A program made the translations under genes and the position numbers. Positions 55,572 through 63,853 of a stretch of 64,000 nt of DNA are shown one piece after another; the first letter of the stretch is position 1; each line of letters opens with the position of its first letter. The notes under the pieces are model-generated. The model searched no databases. It saw only the letters and a list, made by a program, of their open reading frames with translations, and was not told where the DNA came from. Source of the DNA: Schwartzia succinivorans DSM 10502 (lineage in GTDB: Bacteria; Bacillota; Negativicutes; Selenomonadales; Selenomonadaceae); contig NZ_FQUG01000003.1 of assembly GCF_900129225.1 (NCBI RefSeq), positions 341,388 through 405,387 of the forward strand. The letters run 5' to 3'.

Positions 55572-56630
55572 TTGACTGTGCAAAAGGGCGATGGAGTACA
55601 TCATCGGCGGCCTCATTATTCAGGAAAGTATCCGCGTAATTTTGCTGAAAAATATAAGGAGCTTAATCCTGAGAAATACGGGGATGAGATAGAAAAGATA
55701 ATTCAAAAGGGAAGCACTCCTGCAGGCATGCACATTCCTATTATGGTAAATGAGATTTTGGATGTTCTGCGGATACAGCCGGGAATGCAGGGCTTTGATG
55801 CGACACTGGGCTATGGAGGGCACACGCAGCGTATGCTGGAGTGTCTGCATGGTAAAGGTCATCTTTATGCGGGCGATGTTGACCCCATTGAGATAAAGAA
55901 AACTACTCAGCGTCTGCAGGCTCTGGGCTATGGTGATGAAATTCTGACTGTAAAGCAGATGAATTTTTCTGAGCTTTATTTGCTTGCTGAGCAGGTGGGA
56001 AAGTTTGATTTTATTCTGGCTGACCTTGGTGTATCGTCCATGCAGATAGACAATCCCGAGAGGGGCTTTTCGTATAAAACGGATGGGCCTCTGGATTTGC
56101 GTTTGAATCCTGAAAAGGGGCAGTCGGCAGCAGAGTATCTTGAAGGACTGGAGCAGGATGAGATAGCGGCGGTTCTTGAGGAAAATTCGGATGAGCCTTA
56201 TGCGGATGCGATTGCGAAGCAGATTATCCGCGAGGAAAAGCGCGGAAGGATTGAAACTACGCGCGGGCTGTATGAGGTCGTTGAGAAGGCACTCATACAG
56301 GCAAAGGTGCCGAAGGCAGAGCTGCGTGATGCTGTAAAGAAGTCATGTGCAAGGACATTTCAGGCTCTTCGGATAGAGGTCAATCAGGAGTTTGAAGTGC
56401 TGTATGATTTTTTGGCGCATCTGCCTGAGGTTTTGAATCCCGGAGGACGGGCTGCGATACTGACTTTTCATTCCGGCGAGGACCGCATGGTGAAGCAGGC
56501 ATTCCGTGAACACTATAGGGAGGGACTGTACAGCGATTATTCAAAGCAGGTGATACGTCCCTCAAAGGAAGAATGCTTCCAAAATCCCCGGGCACATTCT
56601 ACTAAACTGCGGTGGGCAGAAAAGTCGTGA
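55572..56630 (+). CDS. RsmH-family 16S rRNA (cytosine(1402)-N4)-methyltransferase, N-terminally extended
   Basis: 352 aa. Core RsmH motifs: HIPIMVNEILDVL, FDATLGYGGHTQRML, DFILADLGVSSMQID, GFSYKTDGPLDLRLN and AILTFHSGEDRMVKQAF. About 50 residues precede the core (HHRRPHYSGKYPRNFAEKY, NPEKYGDEIEK), a form known from other Firmicutes. It is outside a division cluster, so it may be a paralogue of the mraW copy. TTG 55572 is the start of the open frame; GTG 55578 is an equally possible start and neither has a good SD. Confidence 0.85.
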   Translation: MTVQKGDGVHHRRPHYSGKYPRNFAEKYKELNPEKYGDEIEKIIQKGSTPAGMHIPIMVNEILDVLRIQPGMQGFDATLGYGGHTQRMLECLHGKGHLYAGDVDPIEIKKTTQRLQALGYGDEILTVKQMNFSELYLLAEQVGKFDFILADLGVSSMQIDNPERGFSYKTDGPLDLRLNPEKGQSAAEYLEGLEQDEIAAVLEENSDEPYADAIAKQIIREEKRGRIETTRGLYEVVEKALIQAKVPKAELRDAVKKSCARTFQALRIEVNQEFEVLYDFLAHLPEVLNPGGRAAILTFHSGEDRMVKQAFREHYREGLYSDYSKQVIRPSKEECFQNPRAHSTKLRWAEKS

Positions 56631-56639
56631 ACGCAGGTA

Positions 56640-56668
56640 TTGCATTTGTCGGATAATCCATATATACT
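56640..56668 (+). promoter_or_regulatory. Promoter of tRNA-Ala
   Basis: TTGCAT (56640-56645), 17-nt spacer, TATACT (56663-56668), 18 nt before the tRNA. Confidence 0.65.
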
Positions 56669-56685
56669 ATGAAGCGTAGATTTTC

Positions 56686-56761
56686 GGGGGCGTAGCTCAG
56701 CTGGGAGAGCGCCTGCATGGCATGCAGGAGGTCAGGGGTTCGATCCCCCTCGTCTCCACCA
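56686..56761 (+). tRNA. tRNA-Ala (anticodon GGC)
   Basis: 76 nt with encoded CCA. Acceptor GGGGGCG with CGTCTCC (two G-U pairs), D-arm GCTCAGCTGGGAGAGC, anticodon stem CCTGC/GCAGG with loop ATGGCAT (anticodon GGC), T-arm AGGGGTTCGATCCCCCT. Confidence 0.95.
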
Positions 56762-56770
56762 TGAAATTAT

Positions 56771-56810
56771 AATCCCGCAAGCCTTTACTGATAAGGTTTG
56801 CGGGATTTTT
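56771..56810 (+). terminator. Terminator after tRNA-Ala
   Basis: AATCCCGCAAGCC and GGTTTGCGGGATT arms followed by TTTTG. Confidence 0.85.
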
Positions 56811-56959
56811 GCATTTTGAGGTAAGTGGGCGCAATTGTCCCGAAACAGGATTACTTTTTGCAATTTGGGAGCAGTTTGGGCGCAGTTTTTTTGCTTTATG
56901 ATAAAATAAATGAACGTGACATAAATATATTTTCTTTTTTACTGTAATCATCGTTTTTG

Positions 56960-56988
56960 TTGCGTTTTCTTATTACTTTACTTATAAT
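56960..56988 (+). promoter_or_regulatory. Promoter of speD
   Basis: TTGCGT (56960-56965), 17-nt spacer, TATAAT (56983-56988). Confidence 0.65.
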
Positions 56989-57041
56989 TATAGGCGTGTA
57001 AAGACAGCACGGTAATTGACATGGGAAAGGATGTATGTCGG

Positions 57042-57824
57042 TTGGAAGAAAAGCTCAAACTTTATGGCTTTAATAATCTGACGAAATCTTTGAGTTTCAA
57101 TATATATGATATTTGCTATGCAAAGTCGCAGCGTGAACAAAGGGATTATATCAAGTATATTGATTCCCAGTACAACTCTGAGCGATTAACAAAGATTCTT
57201 TCGCGTGTCACTGAAATGATTGGCGCAAAGATATTAAATATTGCAAAGCAGGATTATGACCCTCAGGGCGCCAGCGTAACGCTTCTTATTGCTGAAGAGG
57301 CTGCTGTTACCAAGGGGACAAAGCTTCCGAAGCCTATGAGGGATGCTGTTGTTGCACATCTTGATAAGAGTCATGTAACGGTGCATACGTATCCTGAATA
57401 TCATCCTGATACGAGTATAGCTACCTTTCGTGTAGATATTGATGTAGCAACATGCGGAACTATTACTCCGCTGAAAACGTTGGATTACCTTATCAGTAAT
57501 TTTGATTCGGATATCATAACAATGGATTACCGTGTACGCGGTTTTACCCGCGATATTACAGGCAGGAAGCTGTTTATGGATCACGAGATGAGGTCTATTC
57601 AGGACTACATAAAGAAAGAGACGCTTGATGTTTATGATGCTATGGATATCAATATTTATCAGGCAAATCTTTTCCATACACGTATGCTCATAAAAGAGCT
57701 GGATTTGAAGAATTATCTGTTTAATACGGATATTTATGAGATTCCTCCGAAGACACGACTTGCAATCCACGACAGTCTTCGCAGGGAAATGATTGAGATT
57801 TTCAGTGGACGGAATGTTTATTGA
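57042..57824 (+). CDS. speD: S-adenosylmethionine decarboxylase proenzyme (E. coli type)
   Basis: Provides decarboxylated AdoMet, the aminopropyl donor for SpeE. Self-cleaves to form a pyruvoyl group: the site is in [13 protein letters not shown] (Ser). ~260 aa, the length of the E. coli class, with [20 protein letters not shown] at the N-terminus. TTG 57042 ([10 protein letters not shown]) aligns with family N-termini and has AAAGGA ahead; ATG 57021 adds seven residues (MGKDVCR) and has no SD, but cannot be excluded. Monocistronic promoter; speA follows 80 nt later in the same direction. Confidence 0.94.
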   Translation: MEEKLKLYGFNNLTKSLSFNIYDICYAKSQREQRDYIKYIDSQYNSERLTKILSRVTEMIGAKILNIAKQDYDPQGASVTLLIAEEAAVTKGTKLPKPMRDAVVAHLDKSHVTVHTYPEYHPDTSIATFRVDIDVATCGTITPLKTLDYLISNFDSDIITMDYRVRGFTRDITGRKLFMDHEMRSIQDYIKKETLDVYDAMDINIYQANLFHTRMLIKELDLKNYLFNTDIYEIPPKTRLAIHDSLRREMIEIFSGRNVY

Positions 57825-57904
57825 TGCAAAATAAAATCGGGCTGCAGGGGTTATTCGTGCGTGAATAATCCCTACAGGCAATAAAGGAGACATTTGAGCA
57901 GGGA

Positions 57905-59365
57905 ATGAAAAATCTTTCTCAGGAGAGTGCGCCGATTCTTGAGGCGTTGGAAAAAATGAAGAGGCTGCGTCTTGTTCCGTTTGATGTACCGGGACATAAG
58001 CGCGGCAGGGGAAATCCGGAGTTAACAGAGTTTTTGGGCGAGAAGTGTCTTTCGGTTGATGTGAATTCAATGAAGATGCTTGATAATCTGTGCCATCCGG
58101 TTTCTGTTATCAGGGAAGCGGAGCAGCTTGCCGCCGAAGCATTTGGCGCAGCGCACGCTTTTTTTATGATTGGCGGAACTACTTCGGCTGTACAGACTAT
58201 GATTCTGACGGCGTGTAAGCGCGGCGATAAGATAATTATGCCGCGAAATGTCCACCGAAGCGCAATCAATGCGCTGATTCTCTGTGGAGCAACGCCGATA
58301 TATATTGATCCTGAAATGGATAAATCTCTGGGTATATCCTTGGGAATGAGCTACCGCGCAGTCGAGGAGGCAGTGAAGGCGAATCCCGATGCCAAGGCGA
58401 TTTTGGTTAATAATCCTACATATTACGGGATATGCTCCAATGTTGAGGCTTTGGCAAAGCTTGCACATGAGCACGGTATGCTTCTTTTGGCAGATGAAGC
58501 GCATGGAACGCATTTTTATTTCCACGATAAGCTTCCTGCCGGAGCAATGACTGTCGGTGCAGATATGGCGGCGCTTTCAATGCATAAGTCGGGAGGCTCT
58601 TTGACGCAGAGTTCTATGCTTCTTATTGGACCGAATGTGTCTGAGGGCTATGTGCATCAGATTATAAATCTGACACAGACGACAAGCGGTTCGTATCTTT
58701 TGATGGCAAGTCTTGATATTTCCAGAAGAAACCTTGCTCTCCGGGGAAAAGAAATTTTTGACAAGGTAATAGAGATGGTTGAATACGCCCGTGAGGAGAT
58801 TAATGCCATCGGTGATTATTATGCGTATTCACGGGAGCTGGTAAACGGCGATTCGATTTATGATTTTGATATTACGAAGCTGTCGATTTTTACAAGGTCT
58901 GTCGGCCTCGCAGGTATAGAGGTATATGACCTTTTGCGGGATGAGTATGATATTCAGACGGAGTTTGGAGATATAGCAAATATTTTAGCGTATATATCTG
59001 TCGGTGACCGTCCCAAGGATATTGAGCGTCTTGTTGCGGCTCTTTCCGAAATCCGGAGAAATTACCGCAAGGACCGTTCAGGTATGCTTGAGGCGGAATA
59101 TATAAATCCGCAGGTATGCTGTCCGCCGCAGGAGGCTTTCTACGCTCCGAAGCGTTCGCTTCCGATTGCTGATACAGCAGGAAAGGTTTGCAGCGAGTTC
59201 GTTATGTGTTATCCTCCGGGAATACCTATTCTTGCTCCGGGAGAGCTGATAACGCCGCAGATTTTGGAATATATACGTTACGCCAAGAAGAAGGGCTGCT
59301 CTATGACAGGGCCTGAAGATATGGATATTGAACACCTGAATGTTATGGAAGGAAGCGGTAAATAA
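57905..59365 (+). CDS. speA: Arginine decarboxylase-type Orn/Lys/Arg decarboxylase (B. subtilis SpeA type)
   Basis: 486-aa PLP fold-type I decarboxylase without the N-terminal wing domain. PLP lysine in ALSMHKSGGSLTQSS, DEAHGTHFYF, and PFDVPGHKRGRGNPEL at the N-terminus. Substrate assignment to arginine rests on the adjacent speB (agmatinase); a lysine or ornithine substrate cannot be excluded from sequence. ATG 57905 overlaps the stop of a 4-codon open frame (TTG 57894). The nearest good SD, AAAGGAG, is far from ATG 57905, so coupling through that mini-frame is possible. Confidence 0.88.
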   Translation: MKNLSQESAPILEALEKMKRLRLVPFDVPGHKRGRGNPELTEFLGEKCLSVDVNSMKMLDNLCHPVSVIREAEQLAAEAFGAAHAFFMIGGTTSAVQTMILTACKRGDKIIMPRNVHRSAINALILCGATPIYIDPEMDKSLGISLGMSYRAVEEAVKANPDAKAILVNNPTYYGICSNVEALAKLAHEHGMLLLADEAHGTHFYFHDKLPAGAMTVGADMAALSMHKSGGSLTQSSMLLIGPNVSEGYVHQIINLTQTTSGSYLLMASLDISRRNLALRGKEIFDKVIEMVEYAREEINAIGDYYAYSRELVNGDSIYDFDITKLSIFTRSVGLAGIEVYDLLRDEYDIQTEFGDIANILAYISVGDRPKDIERLVAALSEIRRNYRKDRSGMLEAEYINPQVCCPPQEAFYAPKRSLPIADTAGKVCSEFVMCYPPGIPILAPGELITPQILEYIRYAKKKGCSMTGPEDMDIEHLNVMEGSGK

Positions 59366-60216
59366 TGGATTTATGGTTTACCGAGAATCACACGGAGAAT
59401 GTCCGTTTTTCGATTAAGGTCGATAAGCAGTTATATACCGGACAGAGCGAGTTTCAAAGAATTGATATTTTTGATTCGGAGGAATTCGGCAGGGTGCTGG
59501 CGCTTGACGGGTATGTGATGCTGACTGAAAAGGACGAGTTCATGTATCATGAGATGATTGTTCATGTGCCTATGTGTGTTCATCCGAATCCGCGTAAGAT
59601 TCTTGTTATCGGGGGCGGTGACGGAGGAACTGTCCGCGAGCTGGTAAAGTATTCGTCAGTTGAGTCTGTTGACCTGGTTGAGATTGATGAGGAGGTCGTA
59701 ACGGCATGTAAGGAGTATCTGCCGCAGACAGCAGGCATGCTGGAGGATCCGCGTGTTAATACGCATTTTGAGGATGGCCTGAAGTTCATCCGTCATCATG
59801 AAAATGAGTATGACCTGATTATAGTGGATTCTACAGACCCCTTCGGTCCGGGGGAAGGACTGTTTACCAGAGAGTTCTACGGCAACTGTTATAAGGCGCT
59901 AACGGATGACGGAATAATGGTTAATCAGCATGAGAGCCCGTTTTATGCAAACGATGCTTATGCGATGCAGAGAGCACATAAGCAGATTGTTAATTCATTC
60001 CCTATAGCAAGGGTTTATCAGGCACATATTCCGACGTATCCTTCGGGGCATTGGCTCTTTGGGTTTGCATCAAAGAAATATCATCCGTATAATGATGTAG
60101 ATTTTGAAAAATGGAAGAAGCTTGGGTTAAAATTGAAGTATTACAATACAAACCTTCATTCAGCTTCTTTTGCTTTGCCAACCTACGTAGAGGAGTTATT
60201 GAAAGATGTTGAATAA
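59365..60216 (+). CDS. speE: Spermidine synthase (aminopropyltransferase)
   Basis: 283 aa. Transfers the aminopropyl group of decarboxylated AdoMet to a diamine, releasing MTA. YTGQSEFQRIDIFDSEEFGR, VIGGGDGGTVRELVKY, VDLVEIDEEVV and VDSTDPFGPGEGLF are the SpeE signatures. Start overlaps the speA stop by one base; the end overlaps speB by 11 nt. The acceptor (putrescine or another amine) cannot be fixed from sequence. Confidence 0.95.
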   Translation: MDLWFTENHTENVRFSIKVDKQLYTGQSEFQRIDIFDSEEFGRVLALDGYVMLTEKDEFMYHEMIVHVPMCVHPNPRKILVIGGGDGGTVRELVKYSSVESVDLVEIDEEVVTACKEYLPQTAGMLEDPRVNTHFEDGLKFIRHHENEYDLIIVDSTDPFGPGEGLFTREFYGNCYKALTDDGIMVNQHESPFYANDAYAMQRAHKQIVNSFPIARVYQAHIPTYPSGHWLFGFASKKYHPYNDVDFEKWKKLGLKLKYYNTNLHSASFALPTYVEELLKDVE

Positions 60217-61090
60217 AAGTAAAAATGTTGAGACATTCCTTGGGTGTGATGCTAATTACGAGGATGCGCGTATTGTATTGTACGGCGCGCCGTTTGACTC
60301 GACTACATCTTATCGTCCGGGCACGCGTTTTGCCAGCCGCATGATGCGTGCTGAATCCTATGGTCTTGAGACGTACAGTCCTTATCAGGATCTGGATTTG
60401 GAGGATGCTGCTGTTTTTGACGGCGGTGATTTGGAGCTTTGCTTCGGTGATACACAGAAAGCATTGGATGATATCCATGACTTTGCGGCAGATATTTTGA
60501 AGGATAATAAATTGCCGCTCTTGATTGGCGGTGAGCATCTGGTATCTCTGCCGGCAATACAGGCGGTATATGAGAAATATCCTGACCTGTGTGTTATTCA
60601 TTTTGATGCGCATACGGATTTGCGTGATGATTATCTGGGAGCTAAGCTCTCACATGCATCTGTAATCCGCAGGGTATGGGATTTTGTCGGAGACGGCAGA
60701 ATCTGGCAGTTTGGCATCAGAAGCGGTGAGCGTGCAGAGTTTTACTGGGCGAAGGAGCATACTCATCTGCAGAAATTCAATTTCGATGGGTTGGAAAATG
60801 CTGTTGCGCAGCTGAAGGGAAAACCGGTATATCTGACAATAGATTTGGATGTGCTTGATCCTTCATGCTTCCCCGGGACAGGTACGCCTGAAGCGGGCGG
60901 CGTAACATTTATGCAGCTCTTTAATGCTATGCTTTCTATTATTCAGGGATGTCAGGTTGTCGGCTGTGACCTGGTTGAGCTTTCGCCTATGCTTGACGCC
61001 AGCGGGGCATCGACAGCCACAGCGCTGAAGGTTTTACGGGAAATGCTTCTGGGTTTGGAAAAGCCCTTTATTAAACCGGTACAAATTTGA
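60206..61090 (+). CDS. speB: Agmatinase
   Basis: Ureohydrolase, agmatine to putrescine and urea. 294 aa with the dimanganese ligands GGEHLVSL (His), HFDAHTDLRDD (Asp, His, Asp), TIDLDVLDPS (Asp, Asp) and the PEAGG loop. Overlaps speE by 11 nt; together with speA gives putrescine from arginine. Confidence 0.95.
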   Translation: MLNKSKNVETFLGCDANYEDARIVLYGAPFDSTTSYRPGTRFASRMMRAESYGLETYSPYQDLDLEDAAVFDGGDLELCFGDTQKALDDIHDFAADILKDNKLPLLIGGEHLVSLPAIQAVYEKYPDLCVIHFDAHTDLRDDYLGAKLSHASVIRRVWDFVGDGRIWQFGIRSGERAEFYWAKEHTHLQKFNFDGLENAVAQLKGKPVYLTIDLDVLDPSCFPGTGTPEAGGVTFMQLFNAMLSIIQGCQVVGCDLVELSPMLDASGASTATALKVLREMLLGLEKPFIKPVQI

Positions 61091-61109
61091 TTTAACGGAG
61101 GAATAAGAA

Positions 61110-62309
61110 ATGGGAAAAGCTTTAATTATTGGCTGCGGCGGTGTCGCAAGTGTTGCAATTCATAAATGCTGTCAGAACAGCAGCGAGTTCAGCGAAATTT
61201 GCATTGCAAGCCGCACTAAGAGTAAGTGTGATGCTCTGAAGGCTAAGCTTGACGGAGGAAATACAAAGATTTCTACAGCTCAGGTTGATGCTGATAATGT
61301 AGATGAGCTTGTTACGCTTATCGAGAATTTCAAACCGGATGTAGTCCTTAATCTTGCTCTTCCGTATCAGGATTTGACGATTATGGATGCGTGCCTCAAG
61401 ACAAAAACTCATTACGTTGATACTGCAAACTATGAGCCGCCTGAAACAGCACATTTTGAGTACAAGTGGCAGTGGGCATATCGTGACCGTTTCAAGGATG
61501 CAGGTATTACCGCGCTTCTCGGCAGCGGATTTGACCCGGGTGTTACGGGCGTATTCAGCGCTTATGCTGTAAAGCATGAATTTGATACTATCGAATATAT
61601 TGATATTCTCGACTGCAACGCAGGCGACCACGGATATCCGTTTGCTACAAATTTCAATCCTGAAATCAACATCCGTGAGGTTTCGGCAAAAGGCAGCTAT
61701 TGGGAAGACGGCAAGTGGGTGTACACGGAGCCTATGGAAATCAAGCGTGTGTATAACTTCCCGGAAATCGGCCCCAAGGACATGTATCTTCTCCATCATG
61801 AGGAGCTTGAATCTCTCGGACTCAATGTGCCGGGTATCAAACGTATCCGTTTCTTTATGACATTCGGACAGAGCTATCTGACGCATTTGAAATGTCTGGA
61901 GAATGTTGGAATGACTTCTATTGAACCAATTGATTTTGAGGGCAAGAAAATCATTCCGCTTCAGTTCCTGAAGGCAGTTCTGCCTGACCCGGCAAGCCTT
62001 GGCCCAAGAACCAAGGGTAAAACAAATATCGGCTGTATTTTCCAGGGCAAGAAGGACGGCAAGGATAAGAAGCTGTATATTTACAATGTCTGCGACCATC
62101 AGGAATGCTATAAAGAGGTCGGTTCACAGGCTATTTCCTATACAACCGGTGTTCCGGCAATGATTGGCGCGATGCTTGTTATGAACGGTACATGGAATAA
62201 ACCGGGCGTGTACAATATCGAGGAATTTGACCCGGATCCATTTATGGATGCGCTGAACCGCTGGGGACTCCCGTGGAAGGTCAGCCGTGAACCGGAGCTG
62301 GTAGAATAA
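61110..62309 (+). CDS. Carboxynorspermidine/carboxyspermidine dehydrogenase (saccharopine dehydrogenase-like)
   Basis: 399 aa. NAD(P) loop IIGCGGVASVAIHKCC, SGFDPGVTGVFSAYA, and the C-terminal VPAMIGAMLVMNGTW region match the saccharopine dehydrogenase-like enzyme (CASDH/CANSDH) that condenses a diamine with aspartate semialdehyde reductively. The nspC decarboxylase next to it supports this over a lysine-pathway role. 19 nt after speB with GGAGGA ahead of ATG 61110. Confidence 0.9.
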   Translation: MGKALIIGCGGVASVAIHKCCQNSSEFSEICIASRTKSKCDALKAKLDGGNTKISTAQVDADNVDELVTLIENFKPDVVLNLALPYQDLTIMDACLKTKTHYVDTANYEPPETAHFEYKWQWAYRDRFKDAGITALLGSGFDPGVTGVFSAYAVKHEFDTIEYIDILDCNAGDHGYPFATNFNPEINIREVSAKGSYWEDGKWVYTEPMEIKRVYNFPEIGPKDMYLLHHEELESLGLNVPGIKRIRFFMTFGQSYLTHLKCLENVGMTSIEPIDFEGKKIIPLQFLKAVLPDPASLGPRTKGKTNIGCIFQGKKDGKDKKLYIYNVCDHQECYKEVGSQAISYTTGVPAMIGAMLVMNGTWNKPGVYNIEEFDPDPFMDALNRWGLPWKVSREPELVE

Positions 62310-62314
62310 GAGTC

Positions 62315-62340
62315 AGGGCGCGGTTTTCCGCGCCCTTTTC
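62315..62340 (+). terminator. Terminator-like hairpin between CASDH and nspC
   Basis: AGGGCGCGG and CCGCGCCCT with a four-T loop, then TTTTC. It lies inside the operon, 6 nt after one gene and 28 nt before the next. Confidence 0.75.
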
Positions 62341-62367
62341 TAAGGTTTCCTAAAAGGAGAAATAAAA

Positions 62368-63534
62368 TTGAAGGTTATAAAAGGAGACTCTGTTCCACCG
62401 GGAATGGAGAAGGTTTGGGAGAGCGTGCCAACTCCGTCTTATATTGTCGATGAAAACAGGTTGAAGCATAATCTTGAGATTTTGGCCGAAGTAAAGCGCG
62501 ATACAGGGTGTAAAATCCTGCTGGCTCAAAAGGCATTTTCAATGTTTCATTTTTATCCTATGATTGCGGAGTACCTGGATGGGAGTACGGCAAGCGGATT
62601 GTTTGAGGCGAAACTCGGGGCAGAGGAAATGCCGGGAGAGGTGCATGTTTTTTCCGCAGCGTACAAAGATGATGAATTTGAAGAAATAGCGAAGACTGCA
62701 GACCACATAGTATTCAACTCCTTTGCGCAGTGGAAAAAATATAAAAAGACGGCAATGGAAAACAACTGCGTGTGCGGACTACGTGTAAATCCTGAACATT
62801 CAACGCAGGATACACCGATTTATGATCCGTGCTCATCCGGCTCAAGGCTTGGTATCCGCGAGGCTGATTTCGATGAATCGGAGCTGGAGGGTATATCCGG
62901 ACTTCATTTTCATACGCTCTGTGAGCAGGGAGCTGAACCGCTTGCGGAAACACTGGAAGTGTTTGAGAAGAAATTCGGAAAATATCTGCACAAGATGAAA
63001 TGGGTAAATTTCGGCGGCGGTCATCATATAACCAGAGCTGACTATAATATGCCCATTCTGAAAAAATGTATTAAGCACATGATGGATACATACGGCGTTG
63101 AGGTGTACGTTGAGCCGGGTGAAGCTGTTGCATACCATGCAGGTGATTTGGTGAGCACTGTGCTTGATATCGTAAACGCAGATATTCCTGTGGCCATTTT
63201 GGATACGTCTGCCGCGTGTCACATGCCGGACGTAATCGAAATGCCGTATCGACCGCCCGTGTATGGAAGCGGAGAGAACGGAGAAAAGAAATATACTTAT
63301 CGTCTGGCGGGGCCGACGTGCCTGGCAGGTGACATAATCGGAGAGTATTCATTTGACGAATCCCTGAAGGTGGGAGACCGTATAGTTTTCGGTGATATGG
63401 CGATATACTCTATGGTAAAAAATAATACCTTTAACGGCATGCCTCTGCCGGCGATTATTGCAGCAGACAGTAATGGCAAATGGAAGATTGTAAAAAAATT
63501 TGGCTACACAGATTTCAAGATGCGATTGTCGTGA
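62368..63534 (+). CDS. nspC: Carboxynorspermidine/carboxyspermidine decarboxylase
   Basis: 388-aa alanine racemase-fold (type III) PLP decarboxylase. PLP lysine in ILLAQKAFSMFHFY, GLHFHTLCEQGAEPL, VNFGGGHHITRADYN, EPGEAVAYHAGDLV and the cysteine loop GPTCLAGDIIGEY. Makes spermidine from carboxyspermidine (or norspermidine from carboxynorspermidine). TTG 62368 with AAAGGAG ahead. Confidence 0.93.
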   Translation: MKVIKGDSVPPGMEKVWESVPTPSYIVDENRLKHNLEILAEVKRDTGCKILLAQKAFSMFHFYPMIAEYLDGSTASGLFEAKLGAEEMPGEVHVFSAAYKDDEFEEIAKTADHIVFNSFAQWKKYKKTAMENNCVCGLRVNPEHSTQDTPIYDPCSSGSRLGIREADFDESELEGISGLHFHTLCEQGAEPLAETLEVFEKKFGKYLHKMKWVNFGGGHHITRADYNMPILKKCIKHMMDTYGVEVYVEPGEAVAYHAGDLVSTVLDIVNADIPVAILDTSAACHMPDVIEMPYRPPVYGSGENGEKKYTYRLAGPTCLAGDIIGEYSFDESLKVGDRIVFGDMAIYSMVKNNTFNGMPLPAIIAADSNGKWKIVKKFGYTDFKMRLS

Positions 63535-63549
63535 TTTTGTTTAGAAATT

Positions 63550-63600
63550 GTACCTGATGTATTGCCGTGTATTTGCGGCGATACGTCAGGTATTTTTTTA
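63550..63600 (+). terminator. Terminator of the polyamine operon
   Basis: TACCTGATGTATTGCCG (63551-63567) and CGGCGATACGTCAGGTA (63576-63592), few mismatches, then a T-run. Confidence 0.88.
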
Positions 63601-63626
63601 TTTTAAAAATAAATTTGAAAAAGTGC

Positions 63627-63655
63627 TTGACGAAAATGTATACAAGAGGTAATAT
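63627..63655 (+). promoter_or_regulatory. rRNA operon promoter
   Basis: TTGACG (63627-63632), 17-nt spacer, TAATAT (63650-63655). The strongest -35 in the window. Confidence 0.7.
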
Positions 63656-63692
63656 ATAGAAGCTGACTCGTGCGGGGCACGATGAAGCACAA

Positions 63693-63713
63693 GGTGTTCC
63701 TTGAAAACTAAAC
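63693..63713 (+). promoter_or_regulatory. boxA-like antitermination site in the rRNA leader
   Basis: TGTTCCTTGAAAACTAAAC resembles the boxA found in Firmicute rRNA leaders. The leader spans about 63660-63853 and has no coding content. Confidence 0.5.
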
Positions 63714-63853
63714 AATGCAGAAATGAATCATCTATTGATTCAAGCCAGATGTCGGGCATGAAGCAAAGCTTCATGAACCAACAATTTCTAAAGAGAAAAG
63801 CGAAAGCTTTAGACTCAAAAGATTATAGAGAGCCAAACAGGTTCTTCAATAGT

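Noticed and set aside
56697..56951. Minus-strand ORF of 84 codons ending GIEPLTSCMPCRRSPS
   Set aside because: It is the antisense of tRNA-Ala, a well-known false protein; no SD and no family.
61122..62099. Minus-strand ORF of 325 codons opposite CASDH
   Set aside because: Antisense shadow; no motifs, and the plus-strand gene is secure.
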